From NCBI RefSeq assembly GCF_964340395.1, contig NC_135566.1:2181501-2245500 (forward strand): a stretch of DNA of 64,000 nt, read 5' to 3'. Made by a program: the position numbers and the translations under genes. The first letter of the stretch is position 1. Every line of letters begins with the position of its first letter. This document shows positions 32,766-44,261 of this stretch, one piece after another. The notes under the pieces are model-generated. The model was not told the DNA's origin and made no database searches. It worked only from the letters and a program-made list of their open reading frames with translations. Source of the stretch: Glandiceps talaboti. Lineage: Eukaryota > Hemichordata > Enteropneusta > Spengelidae.

Positions 32766-33828
32766 GCCCACCCTCACACACATACATACATACATACATA
32801 CATACATACATACATACATACATACATACATACATACATACATACATACATACATACACACATGCCCACTCTTCCACACACACATATAGTCGCAACTTAG
32901 TAGTGATCATGATAATGAGGAAGGTTCCATTTAGGATGACCAAGTTTGTTAATGAATAAAGATATGCTGGTATTGCTCTAAAAAGTACAAATAGAAATGG
33001 CACAAGGTTGCAAATGAAGTGCTAACTGACCCTCCATGATGCAACCGAATTTCACATCCAAAAATACACACTATTTGCCTACCTCTTTAGATAGGACTTG
33101 CATCACATATAATGAATAAAAATAAGACATAGAGCTGTCAAAGGTGTTGTTTATCCAAGGATGATGACAAGCTGATAGTATGTAATATATACACTTGAAA
33201 AAGAGTAAGTTATGGTGAAACTATACGCTGTATGACAGTACAGTTGATAGTTGTTGTCTTGATGAATATTTTCTGTTTTCATTATCAGGCTCAGAGAAGT
33301 GGAGAAGATGCCACCAATGTCAAACCACTTTTTGATATAAAATTCACACATAAGGTAAGATGAACATATAATACAAATTGTCACGTCAGTGCAGTAAGGT
33401 CATATCTGCCTATACAATTGCATAGCAGATATGACAACTGCACTGACATGACAAAATAAGAACTAGTGTGGGTTAAGTTTTCAGGAAGTTTGTTTTCTTA
33501 CCTATCTAGATTTTCAACAGCCGTAATTTCTTTGGAAATACATTGTTAAAAGTATAAAAATACTATTTTATTTAATTCATGGGTGATGTGTTTTGTTTCT
33601 CATCAAAATAGTGGATGGATGAATTAATGAAAGGAAGAATGAATGAATGCACTTAGTTACAAGTATTGTTACAAACAACATTCAGGAATTTGTACTAAAT
33701 TTGTCTTTATCTTTCATATGCAGGGTGTATCATCTGGACCGTACGTATCAACTGAAGTGATTGCAACCGTGGCTGGATTTTTAGTATGGTACCTTGCTTA
33801 CAATGCAAAGAGTAAGATCCAAGCGTGA
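30134..33828 (+). CDS. SSR4: Translocon-associated protein delta subunit (signal sequence receptor delta), 6 exons
   Basis: Six exons (61, 122, 78, 87, 66 and 105 nt) give 172 residues plus stop; human SSR4 has 173. The protein is a single-pass ER membrane subunit of the TRAP complex, which sits at the Sec61 channel and helps nascent chains enter the ER. Visible features are a signal peptide (about 1-20, MAATYAVLCCVLLFVPVSVL), a lumenal domain with two cysteines (C24 and C56) where the family has a disulfide, the block VSWTDDHKTSSGQYTINFYD, and a C-terminal membrane helix (about 149-166) ending NAKSKIQA, nearly identical to the vertebrate end. All introns are GT-AG and phases agree. It is head-to-head with the phosphatase gene. 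Confidence 0.97.
30844..30965 (+). CDS. SSR4: SSR4 exon 2
   Basis: 122 nt: GESCTSPQVVNDRVYTTEEA then FTSSETAFVVEFSLNCKNGAK. Matches the human segment with TETVFIVEISLTCKN. Contains both lumenal cysteines. Confidence 0.96.
31634..31711 (+). CDS. SSR4: SSR4 exon 3
   Basis: 26 codons: NLFLHADINGKQLPVSKAVD then GSNEYQ (human [20 protein letters not shown] then RYQ). A 29-bp minisatellite starts about 13 bp after the donor. Confidence 0.95.
31725..32222. repeat. 29-bp minisatellite, about 17 copies
   Basis: Unit CAACACTGGATAGCAGTGGT then CCCTACCAC, with CACTGGATAGCAGTG as an inner inverted repeat. Variants GGTTAG, AGATAG, GAGTGG. Begins about 13 bp past the SSR4 exon 3 donor. Confidence 0.95.
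32534..32620 (+). CDS. SSR4: SSR4 exon 4
   Basis: 29 codons: VSWTDDHKTSSGQYTINFYD then EDGYSALRK, close to human VSWSLDHK and EESYSLLRK. Microsatellite DNA begins about 20 bp after the donor. Confidence 0.96.
32643..32885. repeat. CA / TACA microsatellite block
   Basis: ACACAGAC, (CA) and (CATA) runs, including a CATA run of about 80 bp (32780-32857). It starts about 20 bp after the SSR4 exon 4 donor. Frames of 68-133 codons across it are low-complexity artefacts. Confidence 0.95.
33289..33354 (+). CDS. SSR4: SSR4 exon 5
   Basis: 22 codons: AQRSGEDATNVKPLFDIKFT then HK (human [20 protein letters not shown]). Phase 0 both sides. A short palindrome starts about 25 bp after the donor. Confidence 0.95.
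33379..33453. repeat. Short palindromic element, copy 1 (75 bp)
   Basis: Arms TGTCACGTCAGTGCAGT, GTCATATCTGC and reverse complement GCAGATATGAC, ACTGCACTGACATGACA around CTATACAATTGCATA. About 25 bp past the SSR4 exon 5 donor. Confidence 0.8.
33724..33828 (+). CDS. SSR4: SSR4 exon 6 (membrane helix and stop)
   Basis: GVSSGPYVSTEVIATVAGFL then VWYLAYNAKSKIQA and TGA. Contains the single transmembrane helix and short cytosolic tail. Confidence 0.97.
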   Translation, partial: GVSSGPYVSTEVIATVAGFLVWYLAYNAKSKIQA

Positions 33829-33898
33829 TGTCATCAATATATGCAAGATTATCCGTCTTTCACTGTGTTGTCGTTTTGATTTTTAAGCCTTAGTTTCA

Positions 33899-33904
33899 AA
33901 TAAA
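33899..33904 (+). promoter_or_regulatory. SSR4: SSR4 polyadenylation signal
   Basis: AATAAA 71 nt after the SSR4 stop codon, followed by T-rich sequence. This predicts a short 3' UTR of about 90 nt. Confidence 0.75.
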
Positions 33905-34691
33905 TTCTTTGAACCTAAATCAAGTTTACTTTGCCTTCATTAGACTAATGGTATGCATGTGTGTGTGTTGTGCTATGATATATTTTGAATGTTACTTCTC
34001 CCGAGATTATGGTAAGCTGTAAAGTCACATACCAAGGAAAAGTGCATCGTCGTAAACCACAGCCTGTTACTTTGCAGTGTCGCGGAAGAAATAACAGCTC
34101 TGGTTTGCGAGAATGGGAAATGTGTAATGATGCAAATCTTTTATACTATACAGTAATTGAGTATAAATCAGCTTTACCTTCTATACTCAGAAATTGTAAG
34201 TTTAAACATAGATCCTGGAGTACAAGAGTACATAATATACAACCAGCATAATGGTCAGAGGAAATATAGAAGGCAGTCAATCTTGATGCATATTCAACAG
34301 CTTTCCAAATCTCGGGAACAGAATTTGAACTATAGTATAGGTTTTTTCTGTTTTGTTATACAAATACAAATTATTAGTACATGTACACAACAATGAGCCT
34401 GGCAAAACCAATTAATCCTAAAACTGATGTGTTCAATATTGTACAAAATGCAATGAGAATTCGATTTTATGTATATACAACTTTAGGATCAGTCAATGGG
34501 AATGTTTGGTCAACTTTGGTAAGGATCCCAAATCTGGTAACTTCAACTGTTGTCTGGTTCATATAATCATCTACCTGGCCCCAATGGAGTGTCCATGCCA
34601 GTGGAGTTTCAAACAGGATAGCAGCAGCTGGCGTGAGGTTCTGAAACAATATCATTGACTTTAATTAACCATTATTTACAGTCTTTTCATT

Positions 34692-34918
34692 AAAGTAGCC
34701 ATATGGATGAGAATTTGGTATTTATTTTGGATTTTTATTTGATAAAACAGCTTCACTATGTTTTTCTACTTGAAAAAAATAATGCGAAAGAACATATACC
34801 AAGTCCATGTTCATAACTCAATACATTGCAAGAAGATGCAAAAAGTGTAAAAAGTTTGTTATTGTACGTACAATAACAAACATTTACACATTGTTTAATG
34901 TTTTGCCTTTATTGAGAT
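34692..34918. mobile_element. TTAA foldback element, copy 3 (right arm truncated)
   Basis: Left arm TTAAAGTAGCCATATGGATG through the TTATTGTACGTACAATAA centre. The right arm stops after TTATTGAGATGTG, about 100 bp short of the expected end. Lies between SSR4 and the SGSM-like gene. Confidence 0.75.
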
Positions 34919-35340
34919 GTGTCATATTCTATCGGAAGAACATCCAAGGTCTAGCAGATAGACTAAGATAGTAGTAGAATGACATTTTAATCACTTTTGT
35001 ATTGTGAATCCAATTACACACAACGATTTTTGTTCCCGTTTTATTTTCTTTCTTTGTACTTCACAATTTTGTTGGACCAATCAGACAACATTTCGTCCAA
35101 TTTTCTTGACAATCAGCGAAGACAACCAGACAGACAGACAGAGAAAAAGAGTTAAGGGTTTTTCGTTCAACATTTTTCGTCCAAATTTCACTAAAAATTC
35201 CTCGTTTACCGCCCTCTACGTTCATATTTGTAACAACGCGTCTTTTGTTTCTCAGCAATCCTCTACGTGACGTGAGAGGATGCACGTCACCAGATATTCT
35301 AATACTGTAAATACAATATCCTATCTCTTTATCTCTATAT

Positions 35341-35563
35341 ACCATCGTCGTAAACAACAACGATTTTACGGCACCGCCCAAGACGCACCGCCAAAAGTTG
35401 ATGCGTCTATAATTCCGGAAGAAATAACAGCTCTGGTTTGCGAGACAGCTGCAATAATTGTAGAGTTTTGCTGCGGTTTTGAGGTTTTTTTCGTCTGTTT
35501 TGGTGACTTTTTAAGGTTTAGTGTTTCACCCGTTAGGTGCGGGTTTGCGAGAATGATTATCGA
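35341..35563 (+). repeat. Segment partly duplicated at 34045-34115
   Basis: Both places share CATCGTCGTAAAC and a 30-bp block beginning CGGAAGAAATAACAGCTCTG. In one frame the block reads EEITALVCE, similar to actin N-termini, but no actin sequence follows in either copy. Confidence 0.55.
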
Positions 35564-36200
35564 ATCTTTTCAATATGCCTGTAACGGTAAAGATAACTAA
35601 AACTTTATTAAATCTGGGACTCGAGAGATCGGCATTATTGACCGAACATGTTATCAGTTGTTGGATAAAAATCTATCAAGATAACAGATCTTTCAAAAAG
35701 TTACCGAACTGTTAACGATTCATTTTAAGATAACCATTTCCTTAAAAAATGTCGGACTTGATTTATTTATAGTGATGTCGATGATGCAATAATAGTAGCG
35801 TTAGTTTTGATTTTGAGTTTTCCACCTGTTTTTGAGCTTTTCAAAAACAGCAACAAACAACTAAAAATAAAAAAGTTAACATGATAAGTTATGCTACAAT
35901 TAATTATTGTTGCAGCTAGATGTGTGATATGAGCAATAGTCAGTGAGGTTATATCAGCATAGCTCTAGTGCAATAACTAGACCATACGAGATATTTTAGC
36001 TGATCAAAATATTGATCAAATTTGACAATCATACGTCAATTTTACATGTAAGACCGAAGTGTGCAGCAGCTTTACAGTAGTGGTGAAAGGATGCTACCAT
36101 ACCCATTGTAACTAATAGAATCGCCTACATATACAAGTGAAAACCGGAAATTTGAGCGCTTTTGCATACATAATTAATTGCTCCGCTATTCATCACCAAC

Positions 36201-36216
36201 ATGGCGACCGTCAGCG
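36201..36216 (+). CDS. SGSM-like exon 1 (start codon)
   Basis: CACCAAC ATG GCG ACC GTC AGC G then GTGAGT. The ATGGCGACC start resembles the YY1-type AANATGGCG element of many housekeeping promoters, and an ETS-like CCGGAAA lies about 55 bp upstream. Confidence 0.8.
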
Positions 36217-39200
36217 GTGAGTGAAGTCGATAAAATTATGTTTTAAAAAATTGTAGCCTCTACAGAATTGCTCGGTACTTTGTGTGTAAAAAAGGCGAAT
36301 ATACTAGGAATGTTTTCTTCAACTCTTACAGATGACGAGTTGCGGCAAAAGCTGCTGCGGACCGTTAAAAAAGAGGTAAGTGGAACGGTATGCCCATACA
36401 TGTTTACAAGTGCGCTTGCCCAGACTACGTACGTACGTACATGGATGGATTAGCTAGGGTTCTGTCGGGCTTCCGATTTCTCGAACAATATTATAAGTAA
36501 ATTCATCTCCTGCACCTCTACGGTACGTCAGTGTTGCATCAAAATGAACGGGAATATAAGAACGGAACGCAGTTAGATCAGATTTCACCCTATCCCATAC
36601 CTTCCCCCCGTTCATTCATAAGAAATGTTTTGACAGACACCTCGACGTGACTCCGAATGGGTCCATTTGCACAGTAGGAGCTAGGAGTTCTTGTGCACAC
36701 AGACCACCGTTATATTGAAAACCATCTTCAAGAGCATTGATACAGTTGGAAAAGTGGTATATTCCCAATTGTAATGTGTAATGACGTTGACACCTTGTAC
36801 GTCATTGAGGTGTGAACATGATGACTTCTCATAAAAGAACCCATATAACAGTGTAGGTCGCTCACCTAGGTCCTCCTATCCCCTGTAATACTAATAGTTA
36901 ATACTGCATTCAATATAATATTTCAGTGAATTCGAAAATTTTGATTTTTTTCCTCTTTGAATACAAAAGTGGATGTGCCAAGCGGCTTTCATTAATTCGA
37001 TTTACATTTATTTAAACCAAATAAATTCTATGTGTGTAGTGATAGGTTTATTTGTAGTCTTACTCAGGATGACTGGGCCAAATTTTTGTTGTTTGTTTGT
37101 TTGTTTGTTTGTTTGTTTGTTTGTTTGTCATAGCTGACTATGACAGGTTTAAATTTGTACTTTGTGTCATGTGTGAGTTGCCACTCAAACCAGTACAATA
37201 GTCATTTGAAGGATAAATCAATGCTGTTCTTAATATAATATAATATATAATATAATATAATATAATATAATATAATATAATATAATATAATATAACATGA
37301 CTGAGTGTTAATAAAATTAAAAAACCCCAATAATTTTATAAATATGTAAAAACAAGTGCATTTATAATATTATATCTACAATATTATTGTTGTTCCAAAA
37401 AGATTTAACACCCCTCCTTTACCCAACCACCATTTCTTTTTACAAAAATGTCATGAGATAATATGATGGAAAACAAAATTTTTACAAATCAAAAACAAAT
37501 AGAGAATTTTAGAAAAGCACGTTAAAAGTTATTCTATTGAATTTCGTTTATTTTCAAGACATTCTTAAATCTTTGCTTGTTGTGTGGATTGTTTATTAAA
37601 TTGTTTGTCAAATACAACTGTTTTTTGGTTCTGATGATCATATTATAGTGTACATTTCCTTGACCTTCCCCATGTAATAGAAGGCCTTTTACCTTTTAGT
37701 GTGATCAAATATCTAAGTGATATGATGTATGATTTAATGGACATTACTTGTAGAACATTACAGTTGATAGCCATTAGTAGACCAATGTAGTAGAATGGAC
37801 ATTACTTGTAAAACATTACAGTTGATAGCCATTAGTAGACCAATGTAGTAGAATGGACATTACTTGTAAAACATTACAGTTGATAGCCATTAGTAGACCA
37901 ATGTAGTAGAATGGACATTACTTGTAAAACATTACAGTTGATAGCCATTAGTAGACCAATGTAGTAGAATGGACATTACCTGTAAAACATTACAGTTGAT
38001 AGCCATTAGTAGACCAATGTAGTAGAATGGACATTACCTGTAAAACATTACAGTTGATAGCCATTAGTAGACCAATGTAGTAGAATGGACATTACCTGTA
38101 TAACATTACAGTTGATAGCCATTAGTAGACCAATGTAGTAGAATGGACATTACTTGTAAAACATTACAGTTGATAGCCATTAGTAGACCAATGTAGTAGA
38201 ATGGACATTACTTGTATAACATTACAGTTGATAGCCATTAGTAGACCAATGTAGTAGAATGGACATTACTTGTATAACATTACAGTTGATAGCCATTAGT
38301 AGACCAATGTAGTAGAATGGACATTACTTGTATAACATTACAGTTGATAGCCATTAGTAGACCAATGTAGTAGAATGGACATTACCTGTAAAACATTACA
38401 GTTGATAGCCATTAGTAGACCAATGTAGTAGAATGGACATTACCTGTAAAACATTACAGTTGATAGCCATTAGTAGACCAATGTAGTAGAATGGACATTA
38501 CTTGTAAAACATTACAGTTGATAGCCATTAGTAGACCAATGTAGTAGAATGGACATTACCTGTAAAACATTACAGTTGATAGCCATTAGTAGACCAATGT
38601 AGTAGAATGGACATTACTTGTAAAACATTACAGTTGATAGCCATTAGTAGACCAATGTAGTAGAATGGACATTACTTGTAAAACATTACAGTTGATAGCC
38701 ATTAGTAGACCAATGTAGTAGAATGGACATTACTTGTAAAACATTACAGTTGATAGCCATTAGTAGACCAATGTAGTAGAATGGACATTACTTGTAAAAC
38801 ATTACAGTTGATAGCCATTAGTAGACCAATGTAGTAGAATGGACATTACCTGTATAACATTACAGTTGATAGCCATTAGTAGACCAATGTAGTAGAATGG
38901 ACATTACCTGTATAACATTACAGTTGATAGCCATTAGTAGACCAATGTAGTAGAATGGACATTACCTGTAAAACATTACAGTTGATAGCCATTAGTAGAC
39001 CAATGTAGTAGAATGGACATTACCTGTATAACATTACAGTTGATAGCCATTAGTAGACCAATGTAGTAGAATGGACATTACCTGTATAACATTACAGTTG
39101 ATAGCCATTAGTAGACCAATGTAGTAGAATGGACATTACCTGTATAACATTACAGTTGATAGCCATTAGTAGACCAATGTAGTAGAATGGACATTACCTG

Positions 39201-42200
39201 TATAACATTACAGTTGATAGCCATTAGTAGACCAATGTAGTAGAATGGACATTACCTGTATAACATTACAGTTGATAGCCATTAGTAGACCAATGTAGTA
39301 GAATGGACATTACCTGTATAACATTACAGTTGATAGCCATTAGTAGACCAATGTAGTAGAATGGACATTACTTGTATAACATTACAGTTGATAGCCATTA
39401 GTAGACCAGTGTAGTAGAATGGACATTACCTGTAAAACATTACAGTTGATAGCCATTAGTAGACCAATGTAGTAGAATGGACATTACCTGTAAAACATTA
39501 CAGTTGATAGCCATTAGTAGACTAATGTAGTAGAATGGACATTACCTGTAAAACATTACAGTTGATAGCCATTAGTAGACCAATGTAGTAGAATGGACAT
39601 TACCTGTAAAACATTACAGTTGATAGCCATTAGTAGACCAGTGTAGTAGAATGGACATTACCTGTAAAACATTACAGTTGATAGCCATTAGTAGACCAAT
39701 GTAGTAGAATGGACATTACCTGTAAAACATTACAGTTGATAGCCATTAGTAGACCAGTGTAGTAGAAAAGATACAAAAACAACTAAAAGGGGGCATAAGT
39801 TGAATTCACATGTTGGGGGTAAATAGTAGTTAATCCTCTTTCTACCAGGGGTGTTTGTTTGTATATAAAAAAATTACAAGTTGGGAAATACAGCAAAACC
39901 TACGTGTAGTATTCCAGTACGTACTGGAGTATACTAAGTACTAAAAATATCACATTGCCAGAAATCAAACTTGGTGTTCAGGACAAAAAATAATAACAGA
40001 TGATAATAATTAACATAAACGTAAACAATTTGAAACGTAAATTGTTATATGTACAATTAAATGTCAAGAAACCCCTAACTAGGTCGTCAACTGCATTAAT
40101 TGAGAAGATGATTTTATATGCCATTGAAGGCAAGCTTCAACATTGGCATTATACTAGATAGTTTATCGTTAATTAATTAAGTCTTCAATTGTTGAAGATC
40201 TTTTACCAGGGTGAAAACACATACTTAAGTGTTTTCACCTGGATTCAGTAAGTGTTTTCACTCAGGTAAAAAATCATACAAACTCAGTTTGTGGCTCTTT
40301 ACTAGTCTGTATGTTTGATGGGTACTGCCATATGTTAAGTGAATACTACAGTTTGATTTTATTTGGTCCTTTCAACATTGTCATTTTCAAGTGTTATTTC
40401 ATGCCTCAGTAGGTTGAAAAATGGATAAGATCATGATATAAATTGCCAATTGTCCCAGGTACAGTAATATAGGATGATAAAGAAAAAAAACATGTAATAC
40501 CAGTGTGCTTGCTAAGGTTCGGGAACCTTGGTAACAGAAAGAGGGTAATATGGTAAAACTGGAATAATTTCTTACATGTTGTACTACAATTTTGGTAGAG
40601 AACTTTAGTAAAATGAGAATATGGAGAACTCGGGTAGATTTTATCTACATTTTGTGCCTACATTATTAATACTTCTCTTAACAAAAACACTGAATAATTT
40701 GTAAAAAAAAAAAATGATCCAACAATCCTTGTGTGTAAATGATGTTGATATTGGACAGTAATTTCATACCCCAATGGACATGTTTCACAGTTTGCATAAA
40801 AAAGCAACATAAATACATGACCTGAGTAGCAACAACACATGACCCAAATACTTTATGGACTACCATAATTTCAAATTTCTCAGAAAAAGCAATTACCAAA
40901 TTATTCTGGAGTTGTGCTTGAGTGCTCACACACATGAACTGATGATGATGTGTTAACTGTTAGATTGAAATTAGATTTTGCTAGGTAACATTTAGTTAAG
41001 GTAAATATAAATGTAACAAGTGCCAGTATATTTGATAGAATCTGAAATATCATACTGTAGTTTTTGTATGCGCTGTCATAACTGTGAATTGTATACTGGC
41101 AAAATATTGAACCTATCCAGTGTGTAAATTCAAATGGTAAAATTATATAATGCATATCAATCATAGTGATTTCTGTACTTTTGTTCTATTTTATAGTCAT
41201 TCAAAAAAAAAATTCAAAAAAATCTATCATGGAAATGCTGCTTAATATTTAAATAATTTGTTCAGTTTGTAAACATTAAACTGAAGTTAAAAAGAAAATA
41301 ACAAAATTGATAAAAATGCTGTTCAGATTTGATAAATATATTAGTTGTTTTTTCCATCCTTTGCATAATTCACGCAGTTACATGTGTGTGTATTACAGTG
41401 CCATAGTAAAAAGGTACTGTGCAAACATTTGCTATTCATGATCAGGTAATGTAGATGTATATATATGTTGCTACTACAGAGCAGATCTGCTAAATCAAAA
41501 GCCAGGGAATATTTTTCCCCCATGCTTATAAAAAAAGAATAAAATCTCATGAATATTCAAAGTGTTAAAAATAATACAATATAGAAGGAACTGTGAATGT
41601 CTTTTTGTTGTAGATTTATGCTAGTAGATTGGTGTAGATATACGCTAGTAGATTGGTGTAGATATATGCTAGTAGATTTTTGTAGATATATGCATGGCCT
41701 AGTAGATTGGTGTAGATATATGCTAGTTGATTGGTGTAGATATATGCTAGTAGATTGGTGTAGATATATGCTAGTAGATTGCTGTAGATATACGCTATCT
41801 AGTCAGTTCCCATGGAACTAAGTTAAGTTAAACTGCAGCCTATCTTTCATTCATGGAAAGAAATTATGATTGCTACACTGTACACATCATAAATAGTTAC
41901 AAGTCAGTGAATAGAGTATGTGTACCAGTACAACAAATATACCCTGGCCTTGTCCTCACTTCAGACAATAACAGGTGTCTAGAGACTTTCCAGTTGGAAG
42001 CACTGGAGTCTCCTGAATCATTTTAGAATGTCATTATACCAATAGCCCCTCCCTCCACCTTCCCCCACCTATGTGTGACTCATATCCTACGTGCCTAGGC
42101 TATTTATAAAAGACTCATTTGTCAAATGAAAATATTTGAATTCTTTGAGTTTGTAGAAAATGATAAATGGTCAAATAATGGAATGAAATTCAATAAACAA

Positions 42201-43058
42201 TATTTCCTAACCATTACAGGTATACATATTGAAAAAAAAACAGGTCAAGCAAAACTTATTTGATTTATTAGTTTCTTGCAAAGTTTTTATGTTTTCTGGT
42301 GCAAATATTTGGAATACCTTATCAGTTGAACCATGGAAGTACAACCCGCCCCTCTGTGGGTTATGCTTCCATGGTTGAACCTGGAAATAGATGTTCACTG
42401 TCTCCTTTCTCATGTGACTGTCACCAACATTTTATATCAAATATTTAGTCACTCTTGCTGTTTATTGTATGTTCTCGCACTCTACTATTTTCTATTTTCT
42501 ATCTTCAGTCTCTGTATTTTTTTCAGAGGCCCTAGGAAAGATTGACTTCGGCCAACTGGGCTATCTTCTCTTTTTAAGTAAAGTTTTAATGAAAGGAAAC
42601 CTCAGAGGATTTGATTTTGAAAAAACAAAATACATTGGCCTCACAATTAAGTTATCCCCAATAGTTATGTCACTAAATATTAAGAAATACTATGGGTAAA
42701 AAACTTAGCAAAGAAAAGAATAAAAAATTAATGGATACATGAATGAATAATTTATGGTCACATGTATACATACATCCCATGATCTTTCTGTTAATTTATT
42801 GACAAAAACCTTAACTTAAATTAATTACTTAATTTATCTACTTCATATTGATATGCAAATCAGTTAATGTGATCATCAATTCAGATTCAGACTGTAGGTA
42901 TACAAGAAAATACTACCTAGACTTCCTACACTCTAATGGTAACTATTGTAATTAAATGGTATGGTTGTCTTATGTCCTGTAGGTGAAGCAGATTATGGAA
43001 GAAGCTGTTACAAGGAAATTTGTACATGAAGATAGTGGAAGTATTCGGTCATTATGTG
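36201..43058 (+). CDS. 5' part of SGSM1/SGSM2-like small G protein signalling modulator (first 3 coding exons; continues beyond window)
   Basis: Exons of 16, 44 and 76 nt give 45 codons plus one base: [20 protein letters not shown] then [20 protein letters not shown] and IRSLC. This is nearly identical to the start of vertebrate SGSM1/SGSM2, where [20 protein letters not shown] precedes the RUN domain. SGSM proteins combine a RUN domain with a TBC (Rab GTPase-activating) domain and bind Rap/Rab small GTPases on membranes. Only the N-terminal tip is here; the rest of the RUN domain and the TBC domain must lie past 64000 unless a divergent exon was missed. Whether it is the SGSM1 or SGSM2 type cannot be judged from 45 residues. 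Confidence 0.88.
36332..36375 (+). CDS. SGSM-like exon 2
   Basis: 44 nt with ACAG acceptor and GAG|GTAAGT donor: [15 protein letters not shown], matching the family N-terminus. Confidence 0.9.
37230..37294. repeat. TAATA pentanucleotide microsatellite
   Basis: About 12 units of TATAA/TAATA, in SGSM-like intron 2. A GTTT run lies nearby at 37085-37128. Confidence 0.93.
37738..39767. repeat. 58-bp satellite, 35 near-identical copies
   Basis: Unit GGACATTACTTGTAAAACAT, TACAGTTGATAGCCATTAGT and AGACCAATGTAGTAGAAT. All 35 units keep exactly 58 bp. Variation is almost confined to three sites: T/C in ACYTG, A/T in TAWAAC and A/G in CCRATG. Variants are clustered (a run of C+T units at 39014-39361, C+A units with G at the end). 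In SGSM-like intron 2. Confidence 0.98.
41615..41800. repeat. 24-bp minisatellite, about 7.5 copies
   Basis: Unit TAGTAGATTGGTGTAGATAT then ATGC. Eight-codon period leaves one frame open; not a gene. Confidence 0.93.
42325..42380. repeat. 56-bp inverted repeat (hairpin)
   Basis: Arms GTTGAACCATGGAAGTACAA, CCC and the matching GGGTTATGCTTCCATGG, TTGAAC around a 10-base loop, two or so mismatches. Confidence 0.8.
42983..43058 (+). CDS. SGSM-like exon 3
   Basis: 76 nt: [20 protein letters not shown] then IRSLC plus one base before GTAGGA. Near-identical to vertebrate SGSM1/2; the next exon is expected to continue with an AVEAC-like segment of the RUN domain. Confidence 0.92.
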
Positions 43059-43149
43059 GTAGGAAATATTATCCAACATATCTCTACATGAACGCACAAA
43101 TACACACTCACTGTGAGATTGTATGGGACGTAAACACATAACACACATA

Positions 43150-43154
<5 letters not shown>

Positions 43155-43213
<59 letters not shown>
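43155..43213. repeat. (CA) microsatellite
   Basis: About 28 uninterrupted CA units, roughly 95 bp after the SGSM-like exon 3. Confidence 0.97.
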
Positions 43214-43217
<4 letters not shown>

Positions 43218-43412
43218 ACGTGTACATAAAATGAATAATATCTACATACAGACAGATGTATGCACACACAGACACACATACATGTAGACAGACACATGCA
43301 CACACATACAGAGTGCTGTGTGTACATAAATTTATGACAAAATGATAATACATACCACATAATGTGACAAATGCATGCACCAACACAGACACATGCAGAG
43401 ACACAGACACAG

Positions 43413-43481
43413 ACACACATACATACATACATACATACATACATACATACATACATACATACATACATACATACACACATG

Positions 43482-43513
<32 letters not shown>

Positions 43514-43552
43514 CATACATACATACATATATACATACATACACACATGCAC
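43413..43552. repeat. (CATA) microsatellite
   Basis: About 33 units of the tetramer with a few CACA/TATA interruptions. The 65-166 codon frames over 43050-43600 are artefacts of this and the CA run. Confidence 0.97.
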
Positions 43553-44261
43553 ACGCTCACTGTTTTGATTTATATTTATGAAGTTCTTCCAAGAATGGAA
43601 TGAATGTCTGACATGACAGAATGTTCATGGACTCTGAGTTCATAGTTACACAAAATAAACTTTTTACTCACAGTCACAAAACAGTGTTTGGAAGTGAATT
43701 CCAAATTCGTTTGGTTTTGGAGCAAGAACTGAATACATGAAGTAACAAAAAAGTGTATAACTGATAACATTCCTCTATCAGTTTGTGTTGATTGCCACAA
43801 GTAGTATGATACACGTGTAGAGAATTGCTCCTTTTTGTGCCGCGGGAGCAGGTGTTATTGATTTGATGTAAACTCATTATGATGCTGCTCAATAAAGTTA
43901 TAAACCGATACTACATTATTATACGTTTAGCTGTGAAGATCAAGAAAATAGATAAGTTGGAAGTAGACGTCGCAATCTTGTATTTAATATATGGAGGGTA
44001 TAGTTTGACCTGTATCATATAGGATAAAAAATTGCGCTATGCAAGTTTGAGACACTTCACATTGCAGTTGTGATGATATGATAACATTAATAGCTTCTCT
44101 TTTTTGCCATCATCAGTTTAGAAAAAAGCTTGTTTATATATTCTGCAAATTTAAGAAAGAGATTGAAAAAGAGTTATTAAATTTTATGTAGGTTGACTTT
44201 TGATAAATATAATATTACATAGTTTTTTTGAAATTTTTCAAATTTTACATATATTACATAT

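Larger units (their letters stand above)
33829..36200. other. Intergenic region between SSR4 and the SGSM-like gene
   Basis: Contains the SSR4 polyadenylation signal, a truncated foldback element (34692-34918) and a partly duplicated segment (about 34045-34115 and 35341-35563). Around 35270-35440 there is a CpG-richer patch with TGACGTGA-like motifs that could be a promoter. The SGSM promoter should lie just before 36201. No complete gene seen. Confidence 0.6.
36376..42982 (+). other. SGSM-like intron 2
   Basis: 6.6 kb intron holding a (GTTT) run at 37085-37128, a TAATA pentamer run at about 37230-37294, the 58-bp satellite (37738-39767) and a 24-bp minisatellite (41615-41800). A perfect hairpin-forming repeat lies at 42325-42380. 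The remaining stretches (about 36480-37080, 39780-41600, 41810-42980) are AT-rich with no gene recognised. Confidence 0.8.

Noticed and set aside
32602-33003. YVCM/HTYI-repeat frames (also at 43008-43603)
   Set aside because: Translations of CATA and CA microsatellites.
35004-35381. Overlapping frames on both strands (88 and 106 codons)
   Set aside because: Mutually antisense, no family signature; kept only as a possible promoter or duplicated segment.
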